A DNA stretch of 64,000 nt from Kiloniella laminariae (GCF_027214005.1 NZ_JAPWGY010000001.1:124001-188000), one strand, 5' to 3'. Positions 46,483 through 58,416 are shown, counted from the first letter of the stretch. The notes: generated from the sequence alone by a model not told the origin. Translations and numbers: made by a program.

Positions 46483-47340
46483 TCAGGTTTTTTCTCCTTT
46501 AACGACCTGGCCTTTGTCTTTGGCTGCGCCACTAGAGGTCCTGACGATAAGGCGATCTCGCAGACGAAGATCTACCAGTACGACATCGCGCTCCAGGACG
46601 CCTTCTTCTCGTTCGATCCTGGCAAAGAATGACCAGGCGGCTTCCGGGTTTTCTTCGGGAAGCTGAACATCAACGCCGTTGTTGAGACGAATGTTCCAGC
46701 GGCGTCCACTGACCCTGACGGCAGCTTCAACCTGCCCGCCCAGCTCTGGTTCACTTTCCAGAAGCGCCAGAATTTCCCTGGCGTAGCTTGGGGCATCCGA
46801 GCCAACGATCAGAGGAAGCTTGGCGAAGTTGCTGGCTTTGGAGGATTCAATCACGTCGCCTTCCTGATCAATCACATGAAGTACACCGTCCTGTTGCCAC
46901 AGGGCCAGGGGTTCGCGTTCAATCAGATTGACATAGATAACGTTCGGCAGGCGTCTTTCCACCACGGCCTGTTTAACCCAGGGGAGTGCTTCAATCTTGA
47001 GTTTGGCTTCTTCGGGGGAAAAAGCGAGGATAGGGGTGCCGCGTTCAACATCAAGCTTGGTCAGGATGGCCGCTGCTTTGGTGCGGTTGCGTCCTTCGAC
47101 CAGCACATCCTGTACTTTGAGACCAGCGTCGGCAGTCATGCCATAAAGGTTTTCCTGAGCCCGGGTAATTTGTTCAGGAATCCAGCCATTGGTCCAGAGC
47201 ACGGTTGTTACGGCAGCCGTGGCGCAGAAGGCTACTGTTGCTGTTCCAACGAAAACCCGACGCCAGTTTGTATCGCTGAAAGGAAAACTCCGGCGTTTTT
47301 GAATCCGTTTACGCCGACGCGTTTTTTTAGGGTCGCTCAT
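46483..47340 (-). CDS. ftsQ: Cell division protein FtsQ
   Basis: 285 residues from the ATG at 47340, which overlaps the ddl stop by 4 bases and has AAGGAGGAGTC directly ahead. A basic cytoplasmic tail (KKTRRRKRIQKRR) precedes one membrane helix (VFVGTATVAFCATAAVTTVL), then a POTRA domain (VQDVLVEGRNRTKAAAILTK, PWVKQAVVERRLPNVIYVNL) and the beta domain. FtsQ joins FtsL/FtsB to recruit later septal proteins. The next gene, ftsA, starts 73 bp downstream. Confidence 0.95.
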   Translation of the reverse strand: MSDPKKTRRRKRIQKRRSFPFSDTNWRRVFVGTATVAFCATAAVTTVLWTNGWIPEQITRAQENLYGMTADAGLKVQDVLVEGRNRTKAAAILTKLDVERGTPILAFSPEEAKLKIEALPWVKQAVVERRLPNVIYVNLIEREPLALWQQDGVLHVIDQEGDVIESSKASNFAKLPLIVGSDAPSYAREILALLESEPELGGQVEAAVRVSGRRWNIRLNNGVDVQLPEENPEAAWSFFARIEREEGVLERDVVLVDLRLRDRLIVRTSSGAAKDKGQVVKGEKT

Positions 47341-48269
47341 GACTCCTCCTTGCTCCGGAGAGCATCTTCGACCATCCAGGCGCAAAGTTCCGGAAAGGAC
47401 ATCCCGAGATATTTTGCTTGCTCGGGAACGAGACTGAGATCTGTCATTCCCGGCTGGGTATTGGTCTCGAGATAATAGAGCTTCCCGTCACCTTCGGGTG
47501 TATCGTCATAGCGAAAATCGCTGCGGCTGACGCCACTGCACCCCAGGACCTGATGGGCTTTCAGGGCGGATTCAAGTGCTTCCTCGTAAATCTCAGCAGG
47601 AACTTTTGCTGGAATGATGTGCTCTGTTTTGCCTTCTGTGTACTTGGCTTCATAGCTGTAGAAGCCCTGTTTTGGTACAAGTTCTGTGACAGCAAGTGGC
47701 TTGTCTCCCATCACAGCAACCGTAAGCTCGCGACCGGGGATGTAACGCTCGACCATGATCGCGCCATCAAATCCGAGTTCTTTTCTTGTCATCGCAACAT
47801 GATTGTCGCCCTGAAAGACAATGTGTACACCAACGCTGGAGCCTTCACTGAGTGGCTTGATCACATAGGGGCGAGGAAGGGGATCACCCTTGGCCAGAAT
47901 GCTGGCCTGTATTGTTTTGCTTTCCGGAACCCGGACACCAACCTGAGAGACCATTGTTTTGGTTCGCTCTTTGTGCATGGCCAGGGCAGAACTAAGTACA
48001 CCGGAGTGGGTATAGGGAATGCCCAGCAGTTCAAGGAGCCCCTGAACACAACCGTCTTCTCCCCAGCGTCCATGCAGTGCATTGAAAACAACTGCGGGAG
48101 CGAGATCCTGTAACTGTTTGATCAACAGGGAGATATCTTTGCCAACATCGATTTCGGTGACATCATAGCCTGCTTCGCGCAATGCCTTGGCGCAGGCTGT
48201 CCCACTTGCCAGAGATACATCTCTTTCAGCAGAAACGCCTCCTTTAAACAGTGCGACTTTGCAGGTCAT
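47337..48269 (-). CDS. ddl: D-alanine--D-alanine ligase
   Basis: 310 residues from the ATG at 48269 (4-base overlap with murB, AAGGA upstream). The ATP-grasp enzyme shows [54 protein letters not shown] and [20 protein letters not shown] with the Asn/Glu metal ligands. It makes D-Ala-D-Ala for MurF. Part of the tightly overlapping murC-murB-ddl-ftsQ stretch. Confidence 0.97.
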   Translation of the reverse strand: MTCKVALFKGGVSAERDVSLASGTACAKALREAGYDVTEIDVGKDISLLIKQLQDLAPAVVFNALHGRWGEDGCVQGLLELLGIPYTHSGVLSSALAMHKERTKTMVSQVGVRVPESKTIQASILAKGDPLPRPYVIKPLSEGSSVGVHIVFQGDNHVAMTRKELGFDGAIMVERYIPGRELTVAVMGDKPLAVTELVPKQGFYSYEAKYTEGKTEHIIPAKVPAEIYEEALESALKAHQVLGCSGVSRSDFRYDDTPEGDGKLYYLETNTQPGMTDLSLVPEQAKYLGMSFPELCAWMVEDALRSKEES

Positions 48270-49204
48270 GACTTCTGGTTCCTTGTTGTGATCTCGCCAA
48301 TACGTTTGATTTCCCACTGCAACTCGACCCCGGAAGTCTCTTTAACCTTCCTGCGGACGGTTTCTCCGAGCTCTTCCAGATCTCTGGCAGTGGCCTTGTC
48401 GGTGTTGATGAGGAAGTTGCAATGTTGCTCTGATACCTGGGCATCGCCGATTTTCATTCCCCGACAACCAGCCTGATCAACCAGCTCCCAGGCTTTGTAG
48501 CCTTCCGGGTTCTTAAAGGTGCTGCCACCAGTACGCGACTTGATTGGCTGACTGCTGCCGCGGGCATTCTGGATTTCTTTCATTTGCCGGGCGATGGCTT
48601 CTGGGTCTCCGGGGCTTCCTGCAAAACAGGCGCTCAGGAAAATCCAGTCAGATGCCAGTGCGCAGTGCCGATACTCAAACCCCAGTTGTTCAGCTGTGAG
48701 CCGGTGTATTTTCCCTTGCGGATCCATCGCTTCAGCCCAAACCAGTATGTCCTTGGTTTCTCTGCCATAAGCACCGGCATTCATCCGCAAGGCACCGCCA
48801 ATGGTGCCAGGCACCCCACAGAGAAACTCCAACCCGGTCAAGCCTGCTTTAAGCGCAGTTTTGGCAACTTTGACATCCAGGGCGGCTGCGCCACACACGA
48901 CCAGGTTGCCATCAGAAACCACCTGGGCAAAAGCGGGGCCGAGCCTGATGACGACCCCTGAAACACCGCTGTCACGTACCAGGAGATTTGAGCCAACGCC
49001 GATCACCATAACGGGGAGGTCAGCGGGCTTGTTCTGCATGAAACAGACCAGGTCTTCCTGATCTGCAGGAGTAAAGAGAACATCAACAGGCCCACCGACC
49101 CTGAACCAGGTGATCTTGCCCAGACGTGCGTCAGGGGTATAGCTCCCCCGGACAGCAGGCAGGCGGTGGATCAGATGGTCTGGTGAAAGTGCGGCTTCGT
49201 TCAT
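48266..49204 (-). CDS. murB: UDP-N-acetylenolpyruvoylglucosamine reductase
   Basis: 312 residues, an FAD enzyme reducing the enolpyruvyl group to give UDP-MurNAc. FAD-binding segments are visible ([60 protein letters not shown]), as is the type-I active site region [20 protein letters not shown]. Overlaps ddl by 4 bases and begins 3 bases after the murC stop. Confidence 0.97.
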   Translation of the reverse strand: MNEAALSPDHLIHRLPAVRGSYTPDARLGKITWFRVGGPVDVLFTPADQEDLVCFMQNKPADLPVMVIGVGSNLLVRDSGVSGVVIRLGPAFAQVVSDGNLVVCGAAALDVKVAKTALKAGLTGLEFLCGVPGTIGGALRMNAGAYGRETKDILVWAEAMDPQGKIHRLTAEQLGFEYRHCALASDWIFLSACFAGSPGDPEAIARQMKEIQNARGSSQPIKSRTGGSTFKNPEGYKAWELVDQAGCRGMKIGDAQVSEQHCNFLINTDKATARDLEELGETVRRKVKETSGVELQWEIKRIGEITTRNQKS

Positions 49205-49207
49205 GTC

Positions 49208-50644
49208 TCAGTGGTGCCCCTCTTTTTGCGCAGGCAGTAGTTTTTCCAACTGTCCGGGAAGAGCATGTGCCCAGGCCGAGATATTTCCCGCGCCAAGACA
49301 GACAACGAGGTCACCTTCTTCTGCATAATCGGCGACCATCTCAGCCAGCTTTTCCGGATCAGGCAGTGCTATGGCGTTACGGTGACCACGGGTTCGCAAT
49401 CCTGTAACCAGGCTATCTTTGTCGGCTCCTTCAATCGGGGTCTCGCCTGCTGCGTAAACATCGGCAACGATGACCTGATCGGCGTCATTGAAACAGGAAC
49501 AGAAGCCCTCAAAGTGATCAGATAGGCGCGAATAACGATGGGGCTGCACGACAGCGATCACCCGGCTTTCGCCTTTGATGGCCTGTCTGGCTGCCTGCAA
49601 CACAGCAGCGATTTCAACGGGGTGATGCCCATAATCGTCAATAATGGTGATGCCGTTGACTTCACCGGTTTTGGTGAAGCGGCGTTTGACACCGCTGAAA
49701 TTTGACAGGGCCTTGCGGATGGCTTCATCGGCCATACCCAGCTCACTGGCAACCGAAATTGCGGCAAGTGAATTGAGGATATTGTGATTGCCCAGCATGG
49801 GGAGATGACAGTCCTTGATTACCCGGCTTTCGTCGCCACTGCGGCTTGAAATGGTTACATCAAAAAGATTGCCTGTGATTTCTGTGCGAATGTTTGTGGC
49901 GCGAACGCTTGCCTGTGGGCTGAGACCATAGGTGACAATTCTGCGATCCTGGATGCGACCGATCATGGATTGAACCACGGGATGGTCGATACAGAGCACG
50001 GAGAAACCGTAAAAGGGAATGTTCTTTACAAAGGTGGCAAAGGCATCGTGCAGGGCTTCGATGGAGCCATAAAACTCCATATGTTCCGGATCAATGTTGG
50101 TGATCACAGAGATAGTAGCCGGCAATTTGATAAAGGTGCCGTCACTTTCATCGGCTTCAACCACCATCCAGTCACCTTCGCCCAGACGGGCATTGGTGCC
50201 ATACGCATTGATGATGCCGCCATTGATGACCGTGGGATCGAAGTGACCGCCATCAAGCAGAGCAGCAATCATAGATGTGGTCGTGGTCTTGCCATGTGTG
50301 CCACCAACAGCGACACAGGATTTGAATCTCATCAACTCGGCCAGCATTTCGGCCCGGCGAACGATAGGGATCAGATTATTTCGTGCTTCGGCAATTTCCG
50401 GGTTGTCCAGCTTGATGGCCGAAGAGACGACAACGACCCGTGCATCGGTAACGTTTTCAGCCAGATGGCCAATCATCACCTTGATGCCCATTTTACGCAG
50501 GCGTTGGACGTTGGCGGATTCAGCGATGTCACTGCCTTGAATCTGATAACCCAAATTGTGCAGAATCTCGGCGATTCCACTCATACCAATGCCGCCAATG
50601 CCGACAAAGTGCAGGGGGCCAATATCGAGGGGCATGCCTCTCAT
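49208..50644 (-). CDS. murC: UDP-N-acetylmuramate--L-alanine ligase
   Basis: 478 residues. [16 protein letters not shown] is the N-terminal Rossmann motif, the P-loop is [16 protein letters not shown], and [19 protein letters not shown] is the C-terminal signature. MurC adds the first amino acid of the peptide stem. The ATG at 50644 overlaps the murG stop by 4 bases. Confidence 0.97.
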   Translation of the reverse strand: MRGMPLDIGPLHFVGIGGIGMSGIAEILHNLGYQIQGSDIAESANVQRLRKMGIKVMIGHLAENVTDARVVVVSSAIKLDNPEIAEARNNLIPIVRRAEMLAELMRFKSCVAVGGTHGKTTTTSMIAALLDGGHFDPTVINGGIINAYGTNARLGEGDWMVVEADESDGTFIKLPATISVITNIDPEHMEFYGSIEALHDAFATFVKNIPFYGFSVLCIDHPVVQSMIGRIQDRRIVTYGLSPQASVRATNIRTEITGNLFDVTISSRSGDESRVIKDCHLPMLGNHNILNSLAAISVASELGMADEAIRKALSNFSGVKRRFTKTGEVNGITIIDDYGHHPVEIAAVLQAARQAIKGESRVIAVVQPHRYSRLSDHFEGFCSCFNDADQVIVADVYAAGETPIEGADKDSLVTGLRTRGHRNAIALPDPEKLAEMVADYAEEGDLVVCLGAGNISAWAHALPGQLEKLLPAQKEGHH

Positions 50645-51831
50645 GCTGCCGCCCCGTTTGAAACGTTCGTGCTTGTTGATGATGTGTCTCCAATTTTTTC
50701 TGGTGGTCCGCAGACCAGATCAGCGAGATTGCTGGCAGCATCGATGATCGCGTGTGACCGCGCGCAGGAAGCTGCTCTTTGCAAAAGCTGGGTGTTTGAA
50801 AAGAGTGAAATCAGTCGGTTGGACAAATCCTGGGCATTGAGGCTTGATTGTGACATGAGCCAGCCTGCACCTGCATCGGCGAAATCCTGGGCGTTATCGT
50901 TCTGATGATCATCTGTTGCATGCGGATAAGGCACAAGAATGGCAGGTCTGCCTGCTGCTGCCAGTTCAGTAATGGTTGAAGCGCCGGAACGACAGATAAC
51001 AAGATGGGCGCTGGACAGACGCTCGGGCATGTCATCAAAGAAAGATTTGAGATCAGCGGCGATACCAGCTGTATTGTATATCGTCGCAACGCTCTCGGCA
51101 CTATCCCCGTCCTTGCGTACCTGCTGGCTTATTTGAATTCGATGGCGCAGATTTTCGGGCAAAAGGGCAAGAGCTTCGGGAACCAGGCTGTTGAAAACAG
51201 AGGCGCCCTGGCTGCCGCCGGTTACCAGCAGGCGAAGCGGGCTCTGTTCGCTCGGGGTGGGATAAGGGGTCTCTCTCAGGTTCATGATTGCAGGGCGAAC
51301 CGGATTACCTGTGAGGATAATCTTGTTCTCACAGCCTGCAGGAATATGACTGACCTTGCGAAAAGAGGTGCAGATATTCCTGGCCCGGGTCGCCAGCAAA
51401 CGGTTTGCCCGACCCAAAACCGCATTCTGTTCATGGAGATAGACAGGAATTCCCAGAAAACTGCCTGCCAGCCCCGCGGGTACGGAAGCATAGCCGCCAA
51501 AGGCAACCACGGCATCGGCTTTGATGCTTTGCAGTTTCTTCATTGCCTGCAAAATACCCATAGCAAGCTTGGCTGTACTGAGTGCCTTGTGCAGCAGGCT
51601 GCCACCAGCAATTCCACCTGCGGAGACCTTGTGAACGGTCACCTGTGGCAGATCATTTCCAAAACCCTGTCCTCGCTGGTCAGTGACCAGGCTGACTTTG
51701 TGTCCGCGTTGGATAAGTTCCTCGGCCAATGCACGCGCGGGGAACATATGCCCCCCCGTGCCCCCGGAAGCCAGAACGATGTGTTGCCGTTTCATGATTT
51801 TCTTCGGTGTTTTCTTCGGGGTCTGGCTCAT
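50641..51831 (-). CDS. murG: Lipid II synthase, undecaprenyl-PP-MurNAc-peptide GlcNAc transferase
   Basis: 396 residues, a peripheral GT-B glycosyltransferase that turns lipid I into lipid II. The glycine loops are visible ([40 protein letters not shown]) and the donor-binding [19 protein letters not shown]. The ATG at 51831 overlaps the ftsW stop by 4 bases and gives a short basic extension; an ATG at codon 13 is also possible. Confidence 0.97.
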   Translation of the reverse strand: MSQTPKKTPKKIMKRQHIVLASGGTGGHMFPARALAEELIQRGHKVSLVTDQRGQGFGNDLPQVTVHKVSAGGIAGGSLLHKALSTAKLAMGILQAMKKLQSIKADAVVAFGGYASVPAGLAGSFLGIPVYLHEQNAVLGRANRLLATRARNICTSFRKVSHIPAGCENKIILTGNPVRPAIMNLRETPYPTPSEQSPLRLLVTGGSQGASVFNSLVPEALALLPENLRHRIQISQQVRKDGDSAESVATIYNTAGIAADLKSFFDDMPERLSSAHLVICRSGASTITELAAAGRPAILVPYPHATDDHQNDNAQDFADAGAGWLMSQSSLNAQDLSNRLISLFSNTQLLQRAASCARSHAIIDAASNLADLVCGPPEKIGDTSSTSTNVSNGAAA

Positions 51832-52952
51832 GCCTCATACCCTCCATGCGGACGTCGGCGGGTGAGGGCCAGGACCATTCCCATACCGACAGCGAGAGCC
51901 AGGAGAGAAGAACCGCCGTAGCTGACAAAGGGCAGGGTCATTCCTTTGGTTGGAATGAGGTGCAGTGTCGATGCCATGTTGATAATGGCCTGTAGCCCAA
52001 ACTGGGTCAAAAGCCCGGTGCATGCCAGCAGAACAAAAAGATTGTTTTCATGGAGCAAGCGACTGAAGCCCCGCAGAACAACGAAAGCAAATAGGCAGAC
52101 GATGATCAGACAGGCAATCAGGCCCAGTTCTTCGCCCGCGACAGAAAAAATGAAGTCGGAATGAGCGTCTGGCAGGAGTGATTTTATCGTGCCTTCACCA
52201 GGTCCCTGACCAAGCAATCCGCCATTTTTGAACGCCTCCATTGAGCGGTTAACCTGAAAGCTGTTACCGGTAGCCGGGTCCAGAAAACCGTCTATTCGGG
52301 CTGTCACATGTGGCAGGGTATAGTAGGCAATAATCAAACCAAGAGCGGCGAGGAGAATAAATACACCAACCAGCATCATGGGAAGCCCTGCCAGAAACAG
52401 CTGGACACCGCCAATTGCAGTGATGACCACGGTCTGCCCCAAATCCGGTTGCATCATAAGCAGGCTGATCACCACCAGCCAGATACCAATGGCGATCCAT
52501 GTTCCGGGAATACCTTCTTCCGTCTTGGCGCTGGCAAGCATCCAGGCGATGGTAACGGCGAAGAACGGCTTGGCAAATTCTGACGGTTGCAGAGAAAATC
52601 CCAACAGGTTTACCCAGCGTGTCGCGCCCTTGATCTCGACCCCGAAAACCAGAGTTGCGAGCAACAAAACAACGGTAAATCCCAGACCAATAACGGCAAA
52701 GCGCCGGATCTTCCGGACGGAAAGAAGCGATATGCCAATCATTAAACAGGCTGCGGCAGGCAAAAGTGTGAAGTGGCGCTTTGCCAGCTGGAAGGTGCCG
52801 ACACCAATCCGGTCAGCCGCGGCAGGTGATGCGGCGAGCACCAGCAAGGCACCAAACGCCATCAAGGCAAGAAGGGCAGCAAGATTCCAGCGGTCAACAG
52901 TCCACCACCAGCGGCCAACAATAGAGGTATCTGTCCTGGCAAAAGTACTCAT
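51828..52952 (-). CDS. ftsW: Septal peptidoglycan polymerase FtsW
   Basis: 374 residues with about ten helices, a SEDS-family glycosyltransferase. Conserved pieces are WVNLLGFSLQPSEFAKPFF, the QPDLGQTVVITAIGGVQLFL loop with the catalytic Asp, and LPFVSYGGSSLLALAVGMGM. It polymerises lipid II with FtsI at the septum. Overlaps murG and murD by 4 bases on either side. Confidence 0.96.
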   Translation of the reverse strand: MSTFARTDTSIVGRWWWTVDRWNLAALLALMAFGALLVLAASPAAADRIGVGTFQLAKRHFTLLPAAACLMIGISLLSVRKIRRFAVIGLGFTVVLLLATLVFGVEIKGATRWVNLLGFSLQPSEFAKPFFAVTIAWMLASAKTEEGIPGTWIAIGIWLVVISLLMMQPDLGQTVVITAIGGVQLFLAGLPMMLVGVFILLAALGLIIAYYTLPHVTARIDGFLDPATGNSFQVNRSMEAFKNGGLLGQGPGEGTIKSLLPDAHSDFIFSVAGEELGLIACLIIVCLFAFVVLRGFSRLLHENNLFVLLACTGLLTQFGLQAIINMASTLHLIPTKGMTLPFVSYGGSSLLALAVGMGMVLALTRRRPHGGYEA

Positions 52953-54385
52953 GATGCCTCCCTCCCGCTGGCCGTACTTGGCTGTTCGAGGTTATTGCTC
53001 TGAGTAAGCTTCTGGACGCATTCCCTGAAATGATCGCCCCTGACCTCAAAGCTGCGATACTGATCCCAGGACGCGCAGGCTGGAGACAGCAGGACGACGG
53101 CATTATCACAGTTATCATGCTGTGCATCTTTTGCGGCCTGTGCAATCGCCCGATCAAGAGTCTGACATTGTGTATAGGGAAGATCTTTCCCGATTTGCCG
53201 GGCAAAATCTTCAGCACATTCGCCGATCAGGTAAGCTTTACGGATACGGGAGAAGAGGGGCTTCAGACTGCTGATGCCTCCGTCTTTGGCGCGTCCGCCT
53301 GCAATCCAGTAGATGTTTTCATAGCTGCTGATCGCCCGGGCAGCGGCATCGGCATTTGTTGCTTTGGAATCATTGATGTAACGAATGTTCCCCTGTTGGG
53401 CGACAAGCTGTTGGCGATGGGCCAACCCTGGGAAACTCTTCATTCCCGCGACGATAGCGTCATTCGTCAGATTCAGGCGGCGACAACAGGCAAAAGCGGC
53501 AGCAGCGTTCTGGTGATTATGATCTCCGGGGAGACGTTCAACAGACTGCAGGTCCAGAATCTGCTCTTCACTGGCAAAGCGGTCGTCAATCAATTGTCCC
53601 TGGGCGGCAAAGACACCTTCTGCCAACCGGGTGTTGCCAGAAATCGGAATGGCTTTGCAGTTCCCAAGTGAATTGATCTGATCGAAAACCTGACGGCTGT
53701 CGGGATCATCCATCCCAATGATCGCGGCGTCGTCTTTTTCCTGACGATCAAAAATGTGCAGTTTTGCCTTGATATACCCTGCCATATCGCCGTGCCGATC
53801 AAGGTGATCGGGACTGAAGTTCAGCAGCAGGGCAATATCAAATCGCAGTTGGCTGAGCAGATCCAGTTGGTAAGAGGACATTTCCAGGACATAGACCCCA
53901 TCGCTCTCCAGCATCGGGAGCTCAAGTGCCGGAGTGCCAAGGTTTCCCCCCACTGCGACTGGTCGGCCAGCCTGCGCGAGAATGTGCGCAATAAGGCTGG
54001 TTGTCGTGGATTTGCCATTGGTGCCGGTGATGCCAACAAAAGTTGCGTCGGGGCAGGCACGATACAGCAACTCGACCTCACAAATCACCTCTACCCCGGT
54101 AGCTTGTGCTGCAAGAGCAACGGGGTGCGGGACGGGGTGGGTCAGAGGGATGCCCGGTGACATCACTAGCGACTGAACAGCTGTCCAGTCGCAGTTGCCC
54201 AGATCAACAACCTTGAGTCCTGCTTCCGCAGCCTTGGCGCGTCCATCGGCATTGTCATCCCACGCCCATACGTCAGCTCCCGACTGTGCCAGGGCACAGG
54301 CAGCGGTCAAGCCCGAGCGTCCCAAGCCAAGGACTGCAAAGGCTTTGCCGTTTGTGGTGCTGATATAGGGACGCAGATCAATCAT
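52949..54385 (-). CDS. murD: UDP-N-acetylmuramoylalanine--D-glutamate ligase
   Basis: 478 residues. AVLGLGRSGLTAACALAQSG is the N-terminal nucleotide-sugar fold, the P-loop is GITGTNGKSTTTSLIAHIL, and YINDSKATNADAAARAIS is the C-terminal signature. It adds D-Glu. Starts 7 bp after mraY and overlaps ftsW by 4 bases. Confidence 0.97.
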   Translation of the reverse strand: MIDLRPYISTTNGKAFAVLGLGRSGLTAACALAQSGADVWAWDDNADGRAKAAEAGLKVVDLGNCDWTAVQSLVMSPGIPLTHPVPHPVALAAQATGVEVICEVELLYRACPDATFVGITGTNGKSTTTSLIAHILAQAGRPVAVGGNLGTPALELPMLESDGVYVLEMSSYQLDLLSQLRFDIALLLNFSPDHLDRHGDMAGYIKAKLHIFDRQEKDDAAIIGMDDPDSRQVFDQINSLGNCKAIPISGNTRLAEGVFAAQGQLIDDRFASEEQILDLQSVERLPGDHNHQNAAAAFACCRRLNLTNDAIVAGMKSFPGLAHRQQLVAQQGNIRYINDSKATNADAAARAISSYENIYWIAGGRAKDGGISSLKPLFSRIRKAYLIGECAEDFARQIGKDLPYTQCQTLDRAIAQAAKDAQHDNCDNAVVLLSPACASWDQYRSFEVRGDHFRECVQKLTQSNNLEQPSTASGREAS

Positions 54386-54392
54386 GCTTTAC

Positions 54393-55481
54393 CTATCGCA
54401 GTTTCAGGGTCGCAAGCCCCAGCAGGGCCAGGATCATTGAAATAATCCAGAAACGAATAACAACCGTTGGTTCTGCCCAGCCCTTCTTTTCGAAATGATG
54501 GTGGAGCGGAGCCATGCGGAAGACCCTTTTGCCTGTGGTCTTGAAAGAGGCCACCTGGACAATGACGGAAATAGTTTCCAGTACAAAAAGCCCGCCGATT
54601 ATTGAAAGAACGATTTCGTGTTTGGTAATCACTGCGATGGTTCCCAGAGCTCCCCCCATACTCAAGGAGCCGGTATCGCCCATAAAAACCATGGCTGGCG
54701 GTGCATTGAACCAGAGGAAACCCATGCAGGCGCCAACCAGTGCGGCGCAAAATACGGTGAGTTCTCCGGTCCCCGGTACGTATCCGATCTGGAGATACTC
54801 GGAAAAAATCGTGTTGCCGACCAGATAGGCAATCAGGCCAAAACAGGCTCCGGCGATCATGACGGGAACTGTCGCCAAACCATCCAGTCCGTCTGTCAGG
54901 TTGACAGAGTTGGAGGCACCGACCATTACGAAAACGGCAAACGGTATATAGAACAGGCCAAGATTGACGAGCAGGCCCTTGAAGAAGGGAATTGCCAGAT
55001 GGGTGTCCATGTTTTCGGGGCTGACAGCGATAATGCCCCAGGTAGCCGAGACCGAAATCAGCACCTGGGCCAGAAGCTTGGCTTTTCCGGGCAGACCTTT
55101 GGTATTGCGTTTGGTCAGTTTCAGATAGTCATCGCCAAAACCAATCATGCCGAAGCCGACGGTGACCAGAAGGGTGATCCAGATATAGGGGTTTCGCAGA
55201 TCAGCCCAGAGAAGAGTGGAGACAGAAAGGGCCAGCAGGAGCAGGCAGCCCCCCATCGTCGGGGTTCCCTTTTTCGTCAAGAGATGACTTTCAGGGCCAT
55301 CGTCCCGGATCGGTTGACCTTCCCCCTGCTTGGATTTAAGCCAGCGGATAATCATGGGACCAAAGATGAAGGAAATCAGCAGCGCCGTCAGAACCGCTCC
55401 ACCGCTTCGAAAGGTGATATAGCGGAACAGGTTGAAGATTTTGAAATCATCGGCAAGGGGAAACAGGAGTTCAAATAGCAT
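54393..55481 (-). CDS. mraY: Phospho-N-acetylmuramoyl-pentapeptide transferase
   Basis: 362 residues, about ten helices. The acidic catalytic motifs are visible as [39 protein letters not shown] and [20 protein letters not shown], and [20 protein letters not shown] is the last conserved cytosolic loop. It makes lipid I at the inner membrane. Its start overlaps the murF stop by one base (TGATG). Confidence 0.97.
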   Translation of the reverse strand: MLFELLFPLADDFKIFNLFRYITFRSGGAVLTALLISFIFGPMIIRWLKSKQGEGQPIRDDGPESHLLTKKGTPTMGGCLLLLALSVSTLLWADLRNPYIWITLLVTVGFGMIGFGDDYLKLTKRNTKGLPGKAKLLAQVLISVSATWGIIAVSPENMDTHLAIPFFKGLLVNLGLFYIPFAVFVMVGASNSVNLTDGLDGLATVPVMIAGACFGLIAYLVGNTIFSEYLQIGYVPGTGELTVFCAALVGACMGFLWFNAPPAMVFMGDTGSLSMGGALGTIAVITKHEIVLSIIGGLFVLETISVIVQVASFKTTGKRVFRMAPLHHHFEKKGWAEPTVVIRFWIISMILALLGLATLKLR

Positions 55482-56905
55482 CAGACATTTCCTCCCCTGT
55501 CAGGGGTAGGTTGGGATTTCAGGGCTTCGATGATGACCGACATCCGGCTTCCCAAAGATCCCTTGACAGAAACGACATCTCCACTGCGTAAAGCCTGAGC
55601 TATACAAGAGGCCAGTTCCTGGGAATTATCCTTGTGAATACCGCGAATTTCCGCCGGCAGGGCATCGTGTAAGGCTTTCATTTGCTGCCCGCAAGTAAAT
55701 ACCAGATCAATTGCTGAATCATTTATGGGGCCAGCCAGATCAGCATGAAGTTTTCGGGATTTTTTTCCCAGTTCCAGCATGTCGCCCAGGACTGCAATCC
55801 TGCGACCACTTGGTCCAGGCATCGAGTTGGTTAAAACATTGATACTGGCCCGAACCGATGCAGGATTGGCATTGTAACTGTCATCAATCAGCTCAAAGCT
55901 TTCGCCGTTACTCAGGGTTTGCATGGTTTTTTCGCCACGACCGGGTAGCCCTCTGACACTGCTGAGGTCAGTGGCGGCCTGATGGACATCAGCGCCGACA
56001 GCTTTGACAGCAGCGAGGACAGCGAGACTGTTTATGATCCAGTGAAATCCGGGATTGGCGATTGTAAAGTCAAGGATTTCGCCACAGATATCAGCTTCAA
56101 CACGGCTGTATTCCGCGAAAAGTTCATATCCGATAAGTCGGGCCTGGGCATCGGGGTTTTCACCAAAGCCGATAATATTGGTGAGCCCGTTTTTTTGTGC
56201 ACTTTCAGCCATGAGATCATAAAGCGGGTGATCCCGGTTCAGAATTGCCACACCATTGCTGGACATGGATTCGAATATTTCGCACTTGGCCTGAGCAATT
56301 TCCTCAAGCGATTTGAAGAACTCAAAATGTGCGGCTTCGATGGTACTGATGATTGCAACATCTGGACGTACAAGCTTGGTGAGTTCGCGGATTTCTCCGC
56401 TGCTGTTCATCCCCATCTCATTGATGGCATAGACTGAATCACGCGGCATCCGGGCCAGACTGAGCGGCACACCCCAGTGATTGTTAAAGCTTGCTGCACT
56501 GGCCGCTGTAATGGCCTGTTTGCTCAAACAGTGCCGCAAGGCTTCCTTGATGCTGGTTTTCCCGACCGATCCGGTTACACCGATAAATTTTGCCGAGCTG
56601 TTCGAGCGGGCTGAAGCGCCAAGGCGATTAAGGGCCCCAAGTGTATCATCAACCAGCAACAGGCTGACATCATCGCCAAGATGTTCCGGGCGATTGTGCA
56701 CGACAGCAGCCGCAGCACCCTTTTCGAAGGCCTGGGCAACATAATCATGACCATCAAAGTTTGGTCCCTGCAGGGCAAAGAACAGATCACCTTTTTCCAG
56801 TGTTCTGGTGTTGAGAGACAGGCCTGTGGCCTGCCAATCTCGTGTATTTTGTCCGCCAGTGGCACTGGCGGCATCTTCGGCTGTCCACAGAACCGCACGC
56901 GTCAT
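55481..56905 (-). CDS. murF: UDP-N-acetylmuramoyl-tripeptide--D-Ala-D-Ala ligase
   Basis: 474 residues. The P-loop is [19 protein letters not shown], followed by [19 protein letters not shown] and the C-terminal [18 protein letters not shown]. It adds the D-Ala-D-Ala made by Ddl. The start overlaps murE by 4 bases. Confidence 0.97.
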   Translation of the reverse strand: MTRAVLWTAEDAASATGGQNTRDWQATGLSLNTRTLEKGDLFFALQGPNFDGHDYVAQAFEKGAAAAVVHNRPEHLGDDVSLLLVDDTLGALNRLGASARSNSSAKFIGVTGSVGKTSIKEALRHCLSKQAITAASAASFNNHWGVPLSLARMPRDSVYAINEMGMNSSGEIRELTKLVRPDVAIISTIEAAHFEFFKSLEEIAQAKCEIFESMSSNGVAILNRDHPLYDLMAESAQKNGLTNIIGFGENPDAQARLIGYELFAEYSRVEADICGEILDFTIANPGFHWIINSLAVLAAVKAVGADVHQAATDLSSVRGLPGRGEKTMQTLSNGESFELIDDSYNANPASVRASINVLTNSMPGPSGRRIAVLGDMLELGKKSRKLHADLAGPINDSAIDLVFTCGQQMKALHDALPAEIRGIHKDNSQELASCIAQALRSGDVVSVKGSLGSRMSVIIEALKSQPTPDRGGNV

Positions 56906-58416
56906 TTTGGACCTCCACTATTCAGGGCTGCAATCGCCTCGCGAGCAACCTTGCGATCATCAAAAGGAAATACTTTGTCGCCGATGATCTGGCCACTTTC
57001 ATGACCCTTTCCGGCGATAATAAGGAGATCTCCTGTCCGAAGATCGGCAACGGCCTGGAAAATGGCCTTGCGACGGTCATCTATCTCGATCGCTCCCGGG
57101 GCAGCTGCCATCATGGCCGCGCGGATCAGGACAGGGTCTTCTGTGCGGGGGTTGTCATCTGTAATATAGGCCTGGTCACTCAGGCGTGCGGCGATCTCTC
57201 CCATCAGGGGACGCTTGCCCGGATCGCGATCCCCCCCGCAGCCGATAATGACAGAAAGCTTGTTCTGGCTATGAGGACGAAGGGCATTGATTACTGTTTC
57301 CAGTGCATCTGGCGTATGGGCATAATCGACATAGACAGCGCCACCGCGGGGGGTGCTACCGACATTTTCTGCCCGCCCCGGCACACCCTTGAGAGCAGGT
57401 AGAACTGCAAGAATGTCTTCGAGCCTTGCGCCACAGGAAAGTACCAGACCAAGAGCGGCCATGATGTTTGATGCCTGAAAACTTCCGGCGAGATTAAGAT
57501 CCAGCTCATAGGTCTGCCCAAAGAGCGAAAGCACAAGGGACTGGCCCTCCAGACCCGGGGTCTGTTCAATCACCTGCAGGTCTGAAACACCATGTCCGTA
57601 GGAAATGATTTTTTGTTCTCTCTGGGCGCACAGCTCGGCAAGCCTGGCGTATTCAGGCATATCCGCGTTGAGCACAGCAGTGCCTCCCCGAGGGAGAAGG
57701 CGGTTGAACAGTTGCGCTTTGGCCTGGAAGTAGCTTTCCATGTCGCCGTGATAATCGAGATGATCTCGGGTAAGGTTGGTAAAGGCAGCAGCTTTCAGCT
57801 TCAGGCCGTCGAGGCGATATTGGTCCAGCCCGTGACTGGAGGCTTCGAGAGCCAGATGGGTAATGCCTTCGTGGCAGAGGTCCTTCAAGCAGGCAAAAAG
57901 CCCTATGCTGTCGGGGGTGGTCAGAGCCGCGGGGGCGTTGGGAAGGGGAGGGAAAAGACCAAGGGTTCCCAGACTTGCTGCTTTATGACCAAGTAGTTCC
58001 CAGATCTGGCGGGTGAAAGTTGCGATCGAGGTTTTGCCATTGGTCCCCGTGATGGCAACCAGATTTTGAGGCTGCGCAGCGTTGTAAGCTGCGGCGAGAA
58101 GGGCAATGGTCTGACGCGGGTTGGAACTTTCCAGAATTATCGCTTTGTTTCGATAGACGTCGAGATTTCGCCCGCGCGGAACAAGAAGAACTGTCGCGCC
58201 ATTTTCGAGAGCTTGCGGGATAAAGTCGCAGCCATCCAGACCTTTGGGATTGGTTGTTGGCAAGGCAGCAAAGAGATAACCTTCCTGAACTTTTCTGCTA
58301 TCAAGCGCCAGTCCGGAAATTTCCACGGTTCCGACTTCTTCCGCGGAACTGGCATCAAGGCCACTCCGGGGGCGCAGATCTTCGGGTAACTGTGTCAGCA
58401 GATCAACGAGCCGCAA
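56902..58416 (-). CDS. murE: UDP-MurNAc-tripeptide synthetase (meso-DAP adding)
   Basis: 504 residues. The P-loop is VAITGTNGKTSIATFTRQI. The substrate-selecting motif reads TDDNPRTEDP, the form found in enzymes that add meso-diaminopimelate rather than lysine. VYVDYAHTPDALETVINAL is another family marker. The start overlaps the end of ftsI by 14 bp. Confidence 0.97.
   Translation of the reverse strand: MRLVDLLTQLPEDLRPRSGLDASSAEEVGTVEISGLALDSRKVQEGYLFAALPTTNPKGLDGCDFIPQALENGATVLLVPRGRNLDVYRNKAIILESSNPRQTIALLAAAYNAAQPQNLVAITGTNGKTSIATFTRQIWELLGHKAASLGTLGLFPPLPNAPAALTTPDSIGLFACLKDLCHEGITHLALEASSHGLDQYRLDGLKLKAAAFTNLTRDHLDYHGDMESYFQAKAQLFNRLLPRGGTAVLNADMPEYARLAELCAQREQKIISYGHGVSDLQVIEQTPGLEGQSLVLSLFGQTYELDLNLAGSFQASNIMAALGLVLSCGARLEDILAVLPALKGVPGRAENVGSTPRGGAVYVDYAHTPDALETVINALRPHSQNKLSVIIGCGGDRDPGKRPLMGEIAARLSDQAYITDDNPRTEDPVLIRAAMMAAAPGAIEIDDRRKAIFQAVADLRTGDLLIIAGKGHESGQIIGDKVFPFDDRKVAREAIAALNSGGPK

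Noticed and set aside
46410-46532. N-terminal extension of FtsA
   Set aside because: It would overlap ftsQ by 50 bp and does not match FtsA; the ATG at 46409 starts the conserved domain.
50640-51921. Plus-strand open frames opposite murG
   Set aside because: Antisense to conserved murG and the ftsW end; no ribosome-binding site or domain.
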